64,000 nucleotides of DNA from Odiellus spinosus (Eukaryota > Arthropoda > Arachnida > Opiliones > Phalangiidae), in assembly GCA_963920705.1 (NCBI GenBank), contig OY987231.1, positions 6,689,424 through 6,753,423 of the forward strand, in the 5' to 3' direction. Of the stretch, positions 21,503-33,260 are shown in pieces; within the stretch, counting starts at the first letter, position 1, and the number at the start of each line of letters is the position of its first letter. The position numbers and the translations under genes are program-made. Below the pieces are notes generated by a model. It had not been told where the DNA came from, did not search any database, and was given only the letters and a program-made list of their open reading frames with translations.

Positions 21503-24500
21503 ACTTTAAAAGTCATTTTGTGCAAATTGAAGATCTAGTTTCTTCTTCAATTGGTTCCTATTTGCTCCCTATTTTAAAAATTTTGGTTCCTATTTTACCC
21601 AATTTCTAGCCTGAAAATCCCCTATTTCCCTATTTTTTTAAGATTTTGGTGGGAGCCCTGCAGCTCTATTATTAAACACGTCATTCTAAACGAAACCCGT
21701 CCATTTATATTCGATTTTATACGTTTTCATTGATGTCCCAAAAATTCTGAATGAACAATAAATTCCTCCACCAAGTCGTTTCGCAAACTTCAACATTATC
21801 AACGACAAATTCCTTCCATTGTGGTCCATCTCCCCATAACGGTAACGTTAAAAAAATGGCTATCGTTATCATTGTAGCTGGTAGTAATCTTAATAAATAC
21901 AAATTATATTACGTGTAAGATTAAAACGAAGGGCGAAAAATGATTTAATTACTTAAAAACTTACCTAATAAGACGTCGTAAGACAAAACGGACAAAAAAC
22001 GCTGGTCCAACAGAGGCCGCAACTCGTTTTCCCAAAATGTACGTTACCAAGAAACCGCTGAATGAAATATAATTAAGGTTCGTTTGATCAGAAACTACAG
22101 TTACGTTCGCACTATCAAATCCAGATAGATTTGAAACTCTAATATCGGAATCTAAAAGCTACGGTCACACTAGCATTTCTTAATCGATTTGAAACGGTAA
22201 AATCAAACCGATATTCAAATCGTCAGGAATCGTTTTAAGCGTCACGTGTTCTCGCATTATCTTCATAAATCGATTTATTTTAGCTTCATCTATCGGTTGT
22301 TGAAATCGAATCGGTATGAAACTATATAGTTCCCGAAGCAGTTTCGAGAAATCGAATCAAGTCGATTAGAGGAAAGACGGTTTCTTGTTCCCACGACTCT
22401 AGCGAAACGTTTTGAAATGGTTTAAATCGATTCCAAGCAGCTCAAAAGTCACGTTCCCACTATCCAAATTGATTTGAAACGGTATAATCGGAAACTAAAG
22501 TCACATTCACACTATTAAAATCCAAATCGATTTTTAACGGTATTTAAATCGACAGGAATTTTTTTAAGCTCTTCATAAACTGATTTAATAGCCACGTTCA
22601 TACTAGACCTCGATTTCGTTTCAAACCGTTTCCAAACGTTTCACTGCAGTCGCGTGAATGGGAAACGTTTTTTTCTCCCATCGATTTGAATCGATTTCTC
22701 GAAACTGTTTCGGGAACCAGTTCCAAACCGTTTCGGCTTCAAACCACCGACAGATGGAACTATAATAAATTGGTTTATGAAGATGATACGTCAACAGATG
22801 GGGAGCTTAAAACGATTCCGAGTGATTTAAGAATCGATTTGAATTTGTCGATTCAACTCGATTGGGTACTCAAGTGCGAAGGTAGCTATTGTCGTTTCAT
22901 TCGCGTGCTGATGAAGGAGTATCGATTTGAAACTGATTCCCGAAGCAGCTTCGAGAAACCCATTCAAATCGATCACTCAAGAAGCTTGACAGTCTCGACT
23001 AAAGTAGATCATCCATAGGAAATTTCACCATTTCCCACCAGCAAAATTACTATCGGGGTCATCCATAAAATACATTTTACACACCTAACGAAGAAGAATG
23101 TGTCTACAGACACTGATGCGTTGTTAACAGCGCCGAATAAAAATTGTTCTCTGAAGTCATTGTAACTTAATAGACGTCCTAAAAAGATAATTCTATTTTT
23201 AAACCAGTTCTAATTGAATCCAAAATAATCGACAATTGGTTGAAAATCGATTTCCAAATAATCGCCAAAGTACATTTTCAGTATATGTTTAATAATTGAA
23301 TTAAAAGTTTAGTTTAGTTAACCGTATCCGAAATATTTCACGTACACACTTGACTCTTTGAAACCGTTTTCAAACCGTTTGGAATGTTCAAATCGACTCT
23401 TCGAGATCTTATTTGGATTTTTTGATGAAAGATCTACACGGGTGACCCCAAATTTTTCTAATTTAACCTTTCCAACACGGTTCAAAACGGTTTCAAAGTA
23501 TGTAGTGCGAACGCAGCTATTTAGTTACCTTATTGTATTATGTCCAAAGTTGTATTTGGTACGTAGCTTGGCACTGGCAGGAGGATACATTAGGTTAGAC
23601 TTACACCATCAACCAAAGTATATCCAAGACAGTTATACTTGACATTGACAACAAATTAGGTTATATAGGCCTATGCCAGGGGTTTACCGCGTAAAAAATT
23701 CCATGTAGGCATAGTCCTGAGATAACGTTTGTCATTGCGTGATAACTAAATTTGGTTAGCTTTTCCGCGTTCAAATAACTCCAACGAATAATCCTGGACA
23801 GTGCTTTGTTGTTCGTAAACACGTAACCTAACTCAATTCGGGCCTCGTCAACTTGAATTACAATTTAAAGAATTGAAAAAATTCCCAAGATTGTTTTTAC
23901 AGACGCGTGATGTCATAGTTGATATTCATTCCAATGTGGTCACATAAGCTACGTTCACACTTGACACTTTGGAACCGTTTTCAAACCGTTTCGAATGTTC
24001 AAATCGACTTTTTAAGATTTTAATTTTGTTTCTTGATCAAAGATCTACAAGGGTGACCCCAAAATTTTATCATTTGACCTTTCCAAAACGGTTGAAAACG
24101 GTTTCAAAGTCTGTAGTGTGAACGTAGCTAATGAATAACCAAAGAAATTGGCTTTCCCAATCAGGAAAAATTTTCTAGTTTGGTCAAAAACGACACAAAT
24201 TGGAAAATTCCAACAGAATTAACAAAATTAACCAAGAACCTGAATTCAATGAAAGTGAACTAAAATTGCCTTTTGTTCATCTTTGTTGAATTCGGGTTAT
24301 TCGAATTCTTAACCAAATTAGGCCAAAGAAATCGGCTTACCCTCATTGGGTAAGCCGATTTCTTTGGCTATTCTATGGGAACACAATCAAATGACGTAAG
24401 GCGCGTGTAAAAACAGCCTGGGTAATTTTATAAAATCTTGAAAATGAAATTCACGTGTTCGACCCGAATAGAGCCAAGTTGCGTGTCTACTTAATTTAAT

Positions 24501-27500
24501 GGGGAAAATCTTCTAGTTAATTTTGATGGACTCAATTTGTCGATTATTTGGTACTTTCAATTCTTTATCGCGTGTCGATTAATTGGGAATTCGACCAAAT
24601 GACACTTTTGTAGTCTGTAGACCATTTGAAGTTCGATCAAACGAACCCCTTTTCGATCGTACGACCAATATACGATTTAACTTACGCAATCTGAAGAAGA
24701 ATGGAACAACTGGAAAGAAATACGTATGCGCCAGAATTATCCACATAATAGAGAAGAACCTTATTCCGCACAGAAAATTAAGAGATGTACCAGACTCCCT
24801 CGTTTCGACCGAAATTAATTTCAAAGTGTTTGAAAACAATGAAAATCCCATAAATATGCATCGACCTGAAATTGTTAACGTTAATACAAACAATCAAACG
24901 AGGCAGAAATGGCTTGCCGATTCCCAAACGACTCTTTAAATCAGATATAGAATAAATGTTCGTTGTCGCACCTTTCTCCATGATACGTCCTTTCCAGGGT
25001 TGTTTGTCATTAAGTCTCCAAATGATATCAACCGCGGTACCAATTAGGCATAATAAACCTAACAGGGCAAACAAGCACCTGATAATTGAATTAGAAACTA
25101 GATTTGAAATATATTGATAACGACTGACTTCAAGTTGTAAGTCATAGACAATATATACAGAATCATGCCATGCCTAAAATTGGGTATGTTCTGTTTCCGG
25201 TGGCTGACTATTGGCCCCAAAGGCAATAACGTAATTGAAACGTCACGTAATTCTTATGACGTAAGAGATATCCAGCCAGCCATTCTGCCAGTACCGGAAA
25301 CCAGAACCTTCAGTTTTCCCAGCGGCCAGGATTTCCCAAGACTCCTAGACATTCCGTATATGCTATTATAAAGTGGATTAACTTCTGTACAAAATAATGA
25401 GAATTTTCGTTTGTCGTTGCTATTTTGTTCGCAACGGCCGCCATTGAACCGCATCCTACCCCATTCTGGTTCGCCTTTTCTCCTTCTATAATTCTGTCTT
25501 GCATTAACTCCTTCCCCGCATTTTGCCGGAAAATAGAAATTAAGATAATTCAAATTAAATAACTCAAGCTAAGGTTGCTGACCCAGTTGGAAAAACGTTA
25601 CAGGGAACAATTTTTTGAGGTTAGTTCGATGGTTCCTCGGGTTTCCCTTTTAGGCCTATACCCACTAGTGTCGCTCCGTAGTTTCCACACTCCTAATGCG
25701 TAACGTCACTCTCACATGTGACTTTTTCAAACTAGGTCCGCTGCCCCCCAAAGTTGTTACAAAGCAGACGACAAAAACGGGACCCATATATCATCAAATC
25801 AATGGGCATGATCACAGCCATCCAATAGAAATAATATAAAACCAAGGTCTCTGAAACAACTTTGGACTTGCTTTTAGTGTTTTTAGTGACGAATTTGAGG
25901 GCTCGTAACATAATTCTATTCATCAAGAACAAAATAAAATGTTTGCCCTTTAAAGGCCCTATCTGCTTTGGTATATGACCTTTAAAATCACCTTTCCTTA
26001 TGCACACAGCCTGCTTTGACTGTACAATTTGTTATGGCCAACGTCGTCTGCTAATCAACGAAAGACGCCGATTTAAAGGGCCTTTAAACATCGCATATAT
26101 AGAGTCCCTTAAGGACATTCGTAGTTCAATAAAATTCCACTATTTCGTTAGAAATCAATCCACTTATAGCCTTAATTTATTTACTAACCCGATTATGATT
26201 TGGTGTAACTTCCACGGTAGTGATTCATTATTAGTGCAACTTATGACGCTTATGTTGAGCTCAAAAGGATCTCCGACTAAGTGTGTAAAACGTGCGATTA
26301 CTGAAAGTTCCAGAATTAAAGGAATTGAAAATAAAAACCTACACATTTGTAGTCCTCTAGTAACGTCATCTTCGCTACAAATAGATGGCACGCATAAACC
26401 GAGCCTTCCAGCGAAGTATCGTCCACTGTCCCTAAGTCTTAGTAACCTGTTGAAAATCTGAAGTACCCTAGCTTCTTTTAACAAAACGCCCAGGGATGCT
26501 CTTAGACGATTAAGAAATGGACAACGAACAAATTGTTCAGGGTTCATACAAACATGGAAATCCTGGATATCTCAGGGAAATTTAAAAATAGTAGTGAAAT
26601 TCGGGGAAGTCAGGGAAATTTGAGGTCTAAATAGGACGATAGGTTGTTTCATCAATATACAAAAAACTCTCCAGTTAGGATGTCCTAATGCTATTACCCC
26701 ATTTTATTGACAGAAGTGGGTAGTTTAGTGGGTTCGATTCTTGGATCTAGAAATTTCAGGGAAATATTTGTAGAAAAACCTGGAAATTTCAGGGAAATCG
26801 GTTTCGCATTTAAGTTGTATGAATCGTGGCTTTTTTTCTTGCGATTTATTTAGCTTACTGTCCATTTCTTAATGGTCCTAGTTTCAAGGTCAACTTACAG
26901 TTTTTGACTGTTCGAGTTGCATCACTACTGATCCATTTTCTCCTCTACCTTTTGACTTGGGTGTTAGCTTAAGTAGCTCGGGTAAGGCCGTTTCAACCAG
27001 GCAATATTTTCCACGAAAACTGATGCCTCGAATTCTGCCATTACTTAAGCGTTCTTTCGTGGCCGTGACATCCATACATTCGTCGAAATCGCCGAAATCG
27101 GTGGCAGTGCCGTCAAAAAGACCGGCTGGACTACGACCACTAGCGTCGAGTACTGTAATAAATTTAAAATTCGTGTAGAAAAGTTGTATTTACCCTTAAC
27201 GGGGTTCGTACACGACCTGAAAAGCCTGGAAAGTCGGGAAAATCGAAATTGACCCAAAAGATCAGGGAAAGGTTAGGGAATTTGCAAATGAGCCCAAATG
27301 GTCAGAGAAATTAAATATTTTGGTACATTAACAAGGTTCGTACACGACCTGGAAAACCTGGAAAAGTCACGGAATTTGGAAATTGGCCTAAAAGGTCAGG
27401 GAAAAGTCAGGGAATTCAAAAATGAACACAAATGGTCAGAGAAATCAAATATTTTGTTACGTGTTAAGGAACTGTTTATGATTGGTTGACCAATTGTATC

Positions 27501-30500
27501 ATAATTATTATAAACTGATAATATTTGCCTAAAGATAATTTTATCCCTCATATTCTGAGTAAACTATCCACCCTGATTGATAAACTACGTCAAACTAAAA
27601 GTGAGAATTGCCAAGAAAAAAAGATTTTTTTCGGGAAAATTATTTAGTAATGGTCAGGGAAAACCTGGAAAAGTCAGGGAAATTAACTAAATTTTGTACG
27701 TACCCTGCCTTACCGAACTTAGTTGGAAACGCTGATTAGTACAAAATTATTTGGTTTTTAACCAGTGTAAGGGATGGATCACCTTAGCTACGTTCACACT
27801 AGACACTTTGGAACCGTTTTCAAACTGTTAAATTTTTCAAGCAAATAGTTCAATTTTGGTACAATAGATATCTAAGGTTCACCCCAAAATTTAAGACTCG
27901 TACTATATAAGATGGGAGGAGATCCCAAACTACCAAATTCCCTTTATTGTTCCACGTAATGTTCCAGAACTTTTCGAGTATAATTATTTAGATTACAGTG
28001 TTTTTAAAGAAATTCCAATAAGAATCATCATTAACTTATGTTAATTTAATAGCGAATGTCCTCTTTTATTCGCACTGTGCACTAGCAATATTATAATGAA
28101 ATTTTAAATCTAGGCGTAATGTTATTTTTATTCCGCTTTTTTCCTTATTCGAAATTTTTTGAACGAAATCGCGTTTTAAGTGAAAAGAAAGAGAAAATGG
28201 GTGACAACGAATTAAAATATATTTCATTTGATGAAATTTCCGGTCCGTGTTAAACCATCCGCGCGTGAGCGAATTCAAGCGCTGGCGCGAAAAAGCCTTT
28301 TCCCTTTTAAACCAATCAAAAGGGCGTATATCGACCAAGTTGAGCAATAATGTAAACCTACGAATTATATAGCTTAAAGAACATTTGAAATATGAAATTA
28401 CTCCGAATACCCTGCAAAATAGACCCTTTCTAAAGATGTAAATCATTCTTCCGCGCTTGCAATTGAAGTGAGGCTGTCACGGATTTTTCACGAAATTCAA
28501 ATTGAGTAGCATTTTCGGAAAGATCGTTATGAAACTATTCAAATTATATATATTCATATGTCATATGGGAAAAAATGACCGAAAAAGTACTTAGTTCAGA
28601 AAGTCAACTACCGTTCGTACGATAATTGTTGTTAATTACGTTTCAGAAATAAAGTAAGTCATCAGAGGCAGCGCCTGGAATTTCTCACACGTATGCTGAT
28701 AATATTTAGAGGCCCCATTTACACTGATAGAAATCGAGCAAATATCCAAAAATTATCCATATCTTAAAATGGACGTAACTTTTCTCTCTAATCTGCTAGG
28801 CATAAACCGATTGCACCATTATAAAGAAGACATTCCCAAGATTAATTTAAAATAATAAAATTGACACGAACCCCTCTTTAAAGATTATTCTGCCACTGAC
28901 AGAAATCGGGCTAAAACCCAAAATTGACCCCTATCTTGAAATGACCGTATCTTTTCTTTACTATCACCGAGCCATAAATGGATATCACCATTAGAAAGAA
29001 GGCATTCCCTAGATTAATTTAAAGTAATAAAATTGACATGAGCCACTCGTTAAACATTATACCGCCACTGATAGAAATCGAGGAAAAATCCGAACATTGA
29101 CCCCTATCTTGAAATGACCGTATCTTTTCTCTACTATCACCGAGCCATAAATGGATGGCACCATTAGAAAGAAGGTATTCCCTAGATTAACTTTAAGTAA
29201 TAAAATTTACATGAGCCACTCATTAAAAATTATTCCGCCACTGATAGAAATCGAGCAAAAATCCGAACATTGACCCCTATCTTGACATGACCGTATCTTT
29301 TCTCTACTATCACCGAGCCATAAATGGATAGCACCATTAGAAAGAAGGCATGCTCTAGATTAATTTAAAGTAATAAAATTGACATGAGCCACTCGTTAAA
29401 GATTATTCCGCCACTGATAGAAATCAAGCAAAAATCCGAACATTGACACCTATCTTGAAATGACCGTATCTTTTCTCTACTATCACCGAGCCATAAATGG
29501 ATAGCACCATTAGAAAGAAGGCATTACCTAGATTACTTTAAAGTAATAAAATTGACATGAGCCACACGTTAAAGATTATTCCGCCACTGATAGAAATCGA
29601 GCAAAAATTCGAAAATTGACCCCTATCTTGAAATGACCGTATCTTTTCTCTACTATCACCGAGCCATAAACCGATAGCACCATTAGAAAGAAGACATTCC
29701 CTAGATTAATTTAAAGTAATAAAATTGACATGAGCCACTCGATCGCCATGGATTATTCCGCCACTGATAGAAATCGAGCAAAAATACAGGTGACCACATT
29801 TTCTAAATCTTATTATTTTTCGTGTATTTTCATGTGTTACTATAAGTAATTATAAGTTGAACCAAAATTTTTTTGAAAAGAGAACACTATATAACTTCAT
29901 ATTTGAAACCTATATTTTCCTATAATTTAAATAGTAATTCTCCAATATTTTCCTATATTTCTAAAAACATTATTCTTGTAAGCTCCTAATTGATGATAAA
30001 TTCCTATCGATTTTAATTATATAATTATATTCCCATAATTTTTTTTTGTTGCCACCCTGGTCTGGTAATTTATTGAAAAATGGTAAGGGAATTTTAAAAA
30101 TTATCAGGGAATTTATAGAAAAATGGTCAGGGAATTTATAGAAAAATGGTCAGGGAATTTATAGAAAAATGGTCAGGGAATTTATAGAAAAATGGTCAGG
30201 GAATTTATAGAAAAATGGTCAGGGAATTTATAGAAAAATGGTCAGGGAATTTATAGAAAAATGGTCAGGGAATTTATAGAAAAATGGTCAGGGAATTTAT
30301 AGAAAAATGGTCAGGGAATTTATAGAAAAATGGTCAGGGAATTTATAGAAAAATGGTCAGGGAATTTATAGAAAAATGGTCAGGGAATTTATAGAAAAAT
30401 GGTCAGGGAATTTATAGAAAAATGGTCAGGGAATTTATAGAAAAATGGTCAGGGAATTTATAGAAAAATGGTCAGGGAATTTATAGAAAAATGGTCAGGG

Positions 30501-31923
30501 AATTTATAGAAAAATGGTCAGGGAATTTATAGAAAAATGGTCAGGGAATTTATAGAAAAATGGTCAGGGAATTTATAGAAAAATGGTCAGGGAATTTATA
30601 GAAAAATGGTCAGGGAATTTATAGAAAAATGGTCAGGGAATTTATAGAAAAATGGTCAGGGAATTTATAGAAAAATGGTCAGGGAATTTATAGAAAAATG
30701 GTCAGGGAATTTATAGAAAAATGGTCAGGGAATTTATAGAAAAATGGTCAGGGAATTTATAGAAAAATGGTCAGGGAATTTATAGAAAAATGGTCAGGGA
30801 ATTTATAGAAAAATGGTCAGGGAATTTATAGAAAAATGGTCAGGGAATTTATAGAAAAATGGTCAGGGAATTTATAGAAAAATGGTCAGGGAATTTATAG
30901 AAAAATGGTCAGGGAATTTATAGAAAAATGGTCAGGGAATTTATAGAAAAATGGTCAGGGAATTTATAGAAAAATGGTCAGGGAATTTATAGAAAAATGG
31001 TCAGGGAATTTATAGAAAAATGGTCAGGGAATTTATAGAAAAATGGTCAGGGAATTTATAGAAAAATGGTCAGGGAATTTATAGAAAAATGGTCAGGGAA
31101 TTTATAGAAAAATGGTCAGGGAATTTATAGAAAAATGGTCAGGGAATTTATAGAAAAATGGTCAGGGAATTTATAGAAAAATGGTCAGGGAATTTATAGA
31201 AAAATGGTCAGGGAATTTATAGAAAAATGGTCAGGGAATTTATAGAAAAATGGTCAGGGAATTTATAGAAAAATGGTCAGGGAATTTATAGAAAAATGGT
31301 CAGGGAATTTATAGAAAAATGGTCACGGTATTTTTTAAAAAAATGGGCAGGGAATTTTTTAAAAAAATGGTCACGAAATTTTTTTTAAAAATTGTCAGGG
31401 AATTTATTGAAAACATGGTCAGGGAATTTATTGAAAACATGGTCAGGGAATATTTTGCAAAATGGACAGGAAATGTATTGCAAAATGGTCAGGGAAGACC
31501 TGAAAAAGTCAGGGAAATTCATTCCGAAAATATTGTTCGAATATTCTTCTAGTAGCGTCTAATTTGACGAGAATTATAGTTTTGTAAATATAAAATTAAT
31601 AAATAAATAAGGCACTTATACTCACAACTTATAGCCCAATCGCTCAAGTGTCTCGCCCCTCGTATGGTGTAATGTATCGCTTCGGAACACGGGATGGACA
31701 ATCGCGCTTCGCGACTGATCTTAAGAGCTATCGGTAGCATCTCTTTCATAAACATATTCAACACTGCCTTGTTCTTTCGTTCTAACTCTTCCAAAGTTTT
31801 AGATTGATTTTTGAAGAAACTTTGAATACCCGATTTGCTTCTTCGTGTAAATCCATCGCAAAATGTCAACGCGTTAAGCAAAAACAGTAAAACAAATCCA
31901 ATTCCGAGTCTTTTTAGATTCAT
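17419..31923 (-). CDS. NRF-6-like membrane acyltransferase (nose resistant to fluoxetine family)
   Basis: A complete 14-exon model, 764 codons: 31626-31923, 26899-27152, 26343-26457, 26189-26300, 24972-25078, 24686-24865, 23085-23148, 21965-22057, 21723-21888, 20502-20581, 20304-20426, 19258-19378, 18291-18620, 17419-17670. All junctions are GT-AG and in phase. Residues 1-25 form a signal peptide. An extracellular NRF domain follows (IPCSEA; LLDASGRSPAGLFDGT; GKYCLVE; LGLCVPSICSEDDV; VISCTNN). Then comes an acyltransferase-3 region with multiple membrane spans, including the catalytic-type GIRFFSIMWIILAHTY, SVDTFFFVSGFLV and IYIRP, ending in TFEQP before a polar tail. The family (C. elegans NRF-6, insect homologues) handles lipid or yolk transport and drug uptake; the substrate here is unknown. 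The exon 6/7 junction is least certain: the interval is about 10 residues short, so a tiny exon may be missing, and 23150 is an alternative acceptor edge. Confidence 0.9.
17671..18290. other. Intron 13 of the NRF-6-like gene, with family I repeat
   Basis: Bases 18030-18190 carry GGGAGAGATTTCGG and AATGTTAATTTT words ending GGGTCTGACCCCTCGG. A related repeat with the same GGGAGAGATTTCGGGATTTC phrase lies at about 55510-55670. Confidence 0.45.
18739..18908. mobile_element. Fold-back MITE in intron 12 of the NRF-6-like gene
   Basis: CTGGCGTTCATAAGC at the left and GCTTATGAACGCCAG at the right are perfect inverted termini. Pairing continues with few mismatches for about 50 bases, including GTGCTGGCAAAAGTAG / CTACTTTTGCCAGCAC. 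Part copies lie at about 16757-16860 and 46005-46085. It is non-coding. Confidence 0.8.
19917..20293. repeat. Family D copy 4 followed by family B copy 2
   Basis: Bases 19917-20070 repeat the family D order (GGGGTCAGACACTCTTGAATT to GCGAATGTCTGCC). Bases 20107-20293 are a family B fold-back (AAGTTCACACTGGACATTTT to TCTGTAGTGTGAACGCGAC). Both lie in intron 11 of the NRF-6-like gene. Confidence 0.6.
20582..21722. repeat. Intron 9 of the NRF-6-like gene, with a poly-A-bearing fold-back at 21188-21662
   Basis: The repeat's outer words CAGGGCTTCCACCAGG and TTTTGGTGGGAGCCCTGCAG are inverted. Inside are several direct CCTAAA(T)CACCATAAA phrases and a pure A run of about 30 bases at 21471-21500. Near 21030-21055 a lone GTTAGGTTGCATTCTCCCTT marks one end of a family C element. 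Confidence 0.5.
22157..23000. repeat. Family A MITEs in intron 7 of the NRF-6-like gene
   Basis: A full copy lies at 22157-22445 (CTACGGTCACACTAGCATTT to ATTCCAAGCAG). A shorter piece follows at about 22450-22590, and a diverged reversed copy at 22595-23000 (CACGTTCATACTAGACCTCG onward). The 110-codon frame in the last copy is incidental. Confidence 0.6.
23339..24131. repeat. Two family B MITEs in intron 6 of the NRF-6-like gene
   Basis: Copies lie at 23339-23520 and 23947-24131. Each has GTTCACACTTGACACTTTGG-like left ends (the first is altered), the internal phrase GGGTGACCCCAAA and AACGGTTTCAAAGT right ends. The second copy has nearly perfect outer arms (AGCTACGTTCACACT / AGTGTGAACGTAGCT). 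Confidence 0.65.
24125..24430. repeat. Family G fold-back MITE copy 1, rearranged
   Basis: Phrases CCAAAGAAATTGGCTTTCCC, TTGGAAAATTCCAACAGAAT and TTGGGTAAGCCGATTTCTTT recur. Better copies lie at about 37130-37420 and 62395-62700. A hairpin GAAATCGGCTTACCC / GGGTAAGCCGATTTC at about 24330-24365 marks an internal join. Confidence 0.55.
25764..26051. mobile_element. MITE with GCAGACGAC termini, copy 2
   Basis: It starts GCAGACGACAAAAAC and ends AACGTCGTCTGC within intron 4 of the NRF-6-like gene. Its last 100 bases match those of the copy at 5533-6131. No TA duplication is kept at the left. The 91-codon minus-strand frame across it is incidental. Confidence 0.65.
26540..27900. repeat. Family H fragments around NRF-6-like exon 2, plus a partial family B copy
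   Basis: Phrases such as TTCATACAAACATGGAAATC, GGTTCGTACACGACCTGGAA and AAAGTCAGGGAA recur at 26540-26840, 27200-27470 and 27640-27715, flanking exon 2. A truncated family B copy (CTACGTTCACACTAGACACT) lies at 27785-27900. Confidence 0.55.
28465..28650. repeat. Family L repeat, copy 1
   Basis: The phrase GAGGCTGTCACGGATTTTTC, then AGTAGCATTTTCGG, AAGATCGTTA and TATTCATATGT, is repeated at about 63725-63900 and, inverted, at about 34440-34720. It is non-coding. Confidence 0.5.
28708..29795. repeat. 173-bp tandem satellite, about six units
   Basis: The word CCGCCACTGATAGAAATC starts units at about 29062, 29235, 29408, 29581 and 29758 (spacings 173, 173, 173, 177), with more diverged units before, from 28708. 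Each unit also has ACCGTATCTTTTCTCTAC, GAGCCATAAATGGATAGC and AGTAATAAAATTGACATGAG. Inner units are the most alike, the first two the most diverged. The array lies in intron 1 of the NRF-6-like gene. Confidence 0.85.
30060..31540. repeat. 23-bp minisatellite, about 53 near-perfect units
   Basis: The unit is GGTCAGGGAATTTATAG followed by AAAAAT. Units are virtually identical from about 30104 to 31320 and degenerate at both sides. The right side has TTTAAAAAAATGG variants, then CAGGGAAGACCTGAAAAAGT, which is family H wording. It lies in intron 1 of the NRF-6-like gene. Open frames within it are artefacts of the repeat. Confidence 0.95.
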
Positions 31924-32324
31924 ATTCTTCTGTTAGTTTGAACGAGACAAATACGGTTCGAAAAGTTATATTACAAATAAAAATATCACTATACTGTTGT
32001 TAAATCCACAAAACGGGTGATTTTCAACAGGCTTTCTCGATCGGACTGTTAAATGACTCGATTTAAAATCGAAATATACGATTTTTTTAACAGTTAACAA
32101 TATCTCGTGACTGTTCTTAAATCCTTAAGCCCGAAACAATGAGAGTAATTTCGAACACGCTTTCTCCAACTGTGAAATGTTTCGGAAATGAACGCGATTT
32201 GAATCCCCACCTTCCTCAAAATCTAAAAATCCGATTTCCTCAATAAGCTTTTTTCTCGTTGAGGTTTGATCTTCGTTACGGCAATCCAAGTCAAACCTTT
32301 AAAGAGAGAATGCAACCTAATAAC

Positions 32325-32945
32325 AGGGTTCGTACATCAACCATTATTTTTCTACGGATATATAAGCGTAACAACTGATATTTACCAAGTTTCAGACCCC
32401 AAAAAAAAAATACCCTAATTTTTTTTTTTTTTTTTTTTTTTTTTCATAAATTTGGATTTAAAATTTTCAAATTGTGTTTCCTCTAATATCTTTAGAATTA
32501 ACAGACTTAAATTACTAAAAATTCATATTATAGACGAAAAAGAGGTGCTGAATACGAATTTAAAGACTAAAACACTGGGAAAAAATTACAGAACGAGATA
32601 ATTTCAATTTTTGGGGGTCTCATAGGGGCTAAATTTGAGACTTGAGCGTCACCTTCAAAAATTCTGAAAATTTAATTTTTGTGGCCCAACAGGCTATCTA
32701 CTTTGAATTATAAACGGGATCAACGAGAAACAATTTTAAATTGCAAAACCCAATTTGAAAATTTAAAATCCAAATTTATGCAAAAATTTTTTTAAAAATT
32801 ATAACTTGAGGAATAATTGTTTTTGAAACTTGGTAAATCAGTTTCTTACGCTTATATATCCGTAGAAAAATAATGGTTGAAATTTAAAATTAGGCCCTTT
32901 TTCATCAAGTCGTATTCACATGGATTAACCCTATTGTGATGGTGA
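32325..32945. repeat. Fold-back element, family N
   Basis: ACCATTATTTTTCTACGGAT plus ATATAAGCGTAAC at about 32340-32375 is mirrored by GTTTCTTACGCTTATATATC plus CGTAGAAAAATAATGG near 32840-32880. The right side continues into GGCCCTTTTT and CACATGGATTAACCCT, seen in one-arm form at 7945-8080. It has a poly-T run near 32418-32444. It is non-coding, and a family C end (GAGAGAATGCAACCTAATA) adjoins at the left. Confidence 0.6.
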
Positions 32946-32999
32946 TTCCGAAAATAAATTCTAAAGCTGCTCCATTTTTAGCTCAAAGTTTCCCTTTAA

Positions 33000-33260
33000 A
33001 CTAGAAATCAATTTGGAACTTTCCCGGAAAATAGGCTTAGCTGGATTCATGGAGATTTGGAATTTCTTCGCATTTAAGGGTCATCGGCCAATGGGATGTT
33101 ATTGGAAGGTCTTAACCCACGGGCCTTTGCTCATTTGTCGTTGACCCATTAATGCAAAGAAATGCAGGATCTCCATGAATCCAGCTAAGCCTATTTTCCA
33201 GATAAATTTTAAATTTATTTCTAGATTAATAACTGTTTGTAAATCTTTTACTGGTGGATT
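33000..33260. repeat. Family C fold-back MITE, degenerate copy
   Basis: ATAGGCTTAGCTGGATTCATGG at about 33030 and CCATGAATCCAGCTAAGCCT at about 33170 form the core inverted arms seen in better copies at 33916-34350 and 62800-63267. Outer ends are eroded. Confidence 0.55.

Noticed and set aside
22686-23018. 110-codon plus-strand frame
   Set aside because: Falls on a diverged family A MITE; similar frames appear in other copies at 1075 and 43325.
24583-24939. 118-codon plus-strand frame
   Set aside because: Antisense to exon 6 of the NRF-6-like gene.
26000-26461. 153-codon plus-strand frame
   Set aside because: Antisense to NRF-6 exons 3 and 4 and partly within a MITE; it has no features of its own.
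26725-26760. tRNA-like GGGTTCGATTC word
   Set aside because: No matching acceptor, D-arm or anticodon stem could be placed around it.
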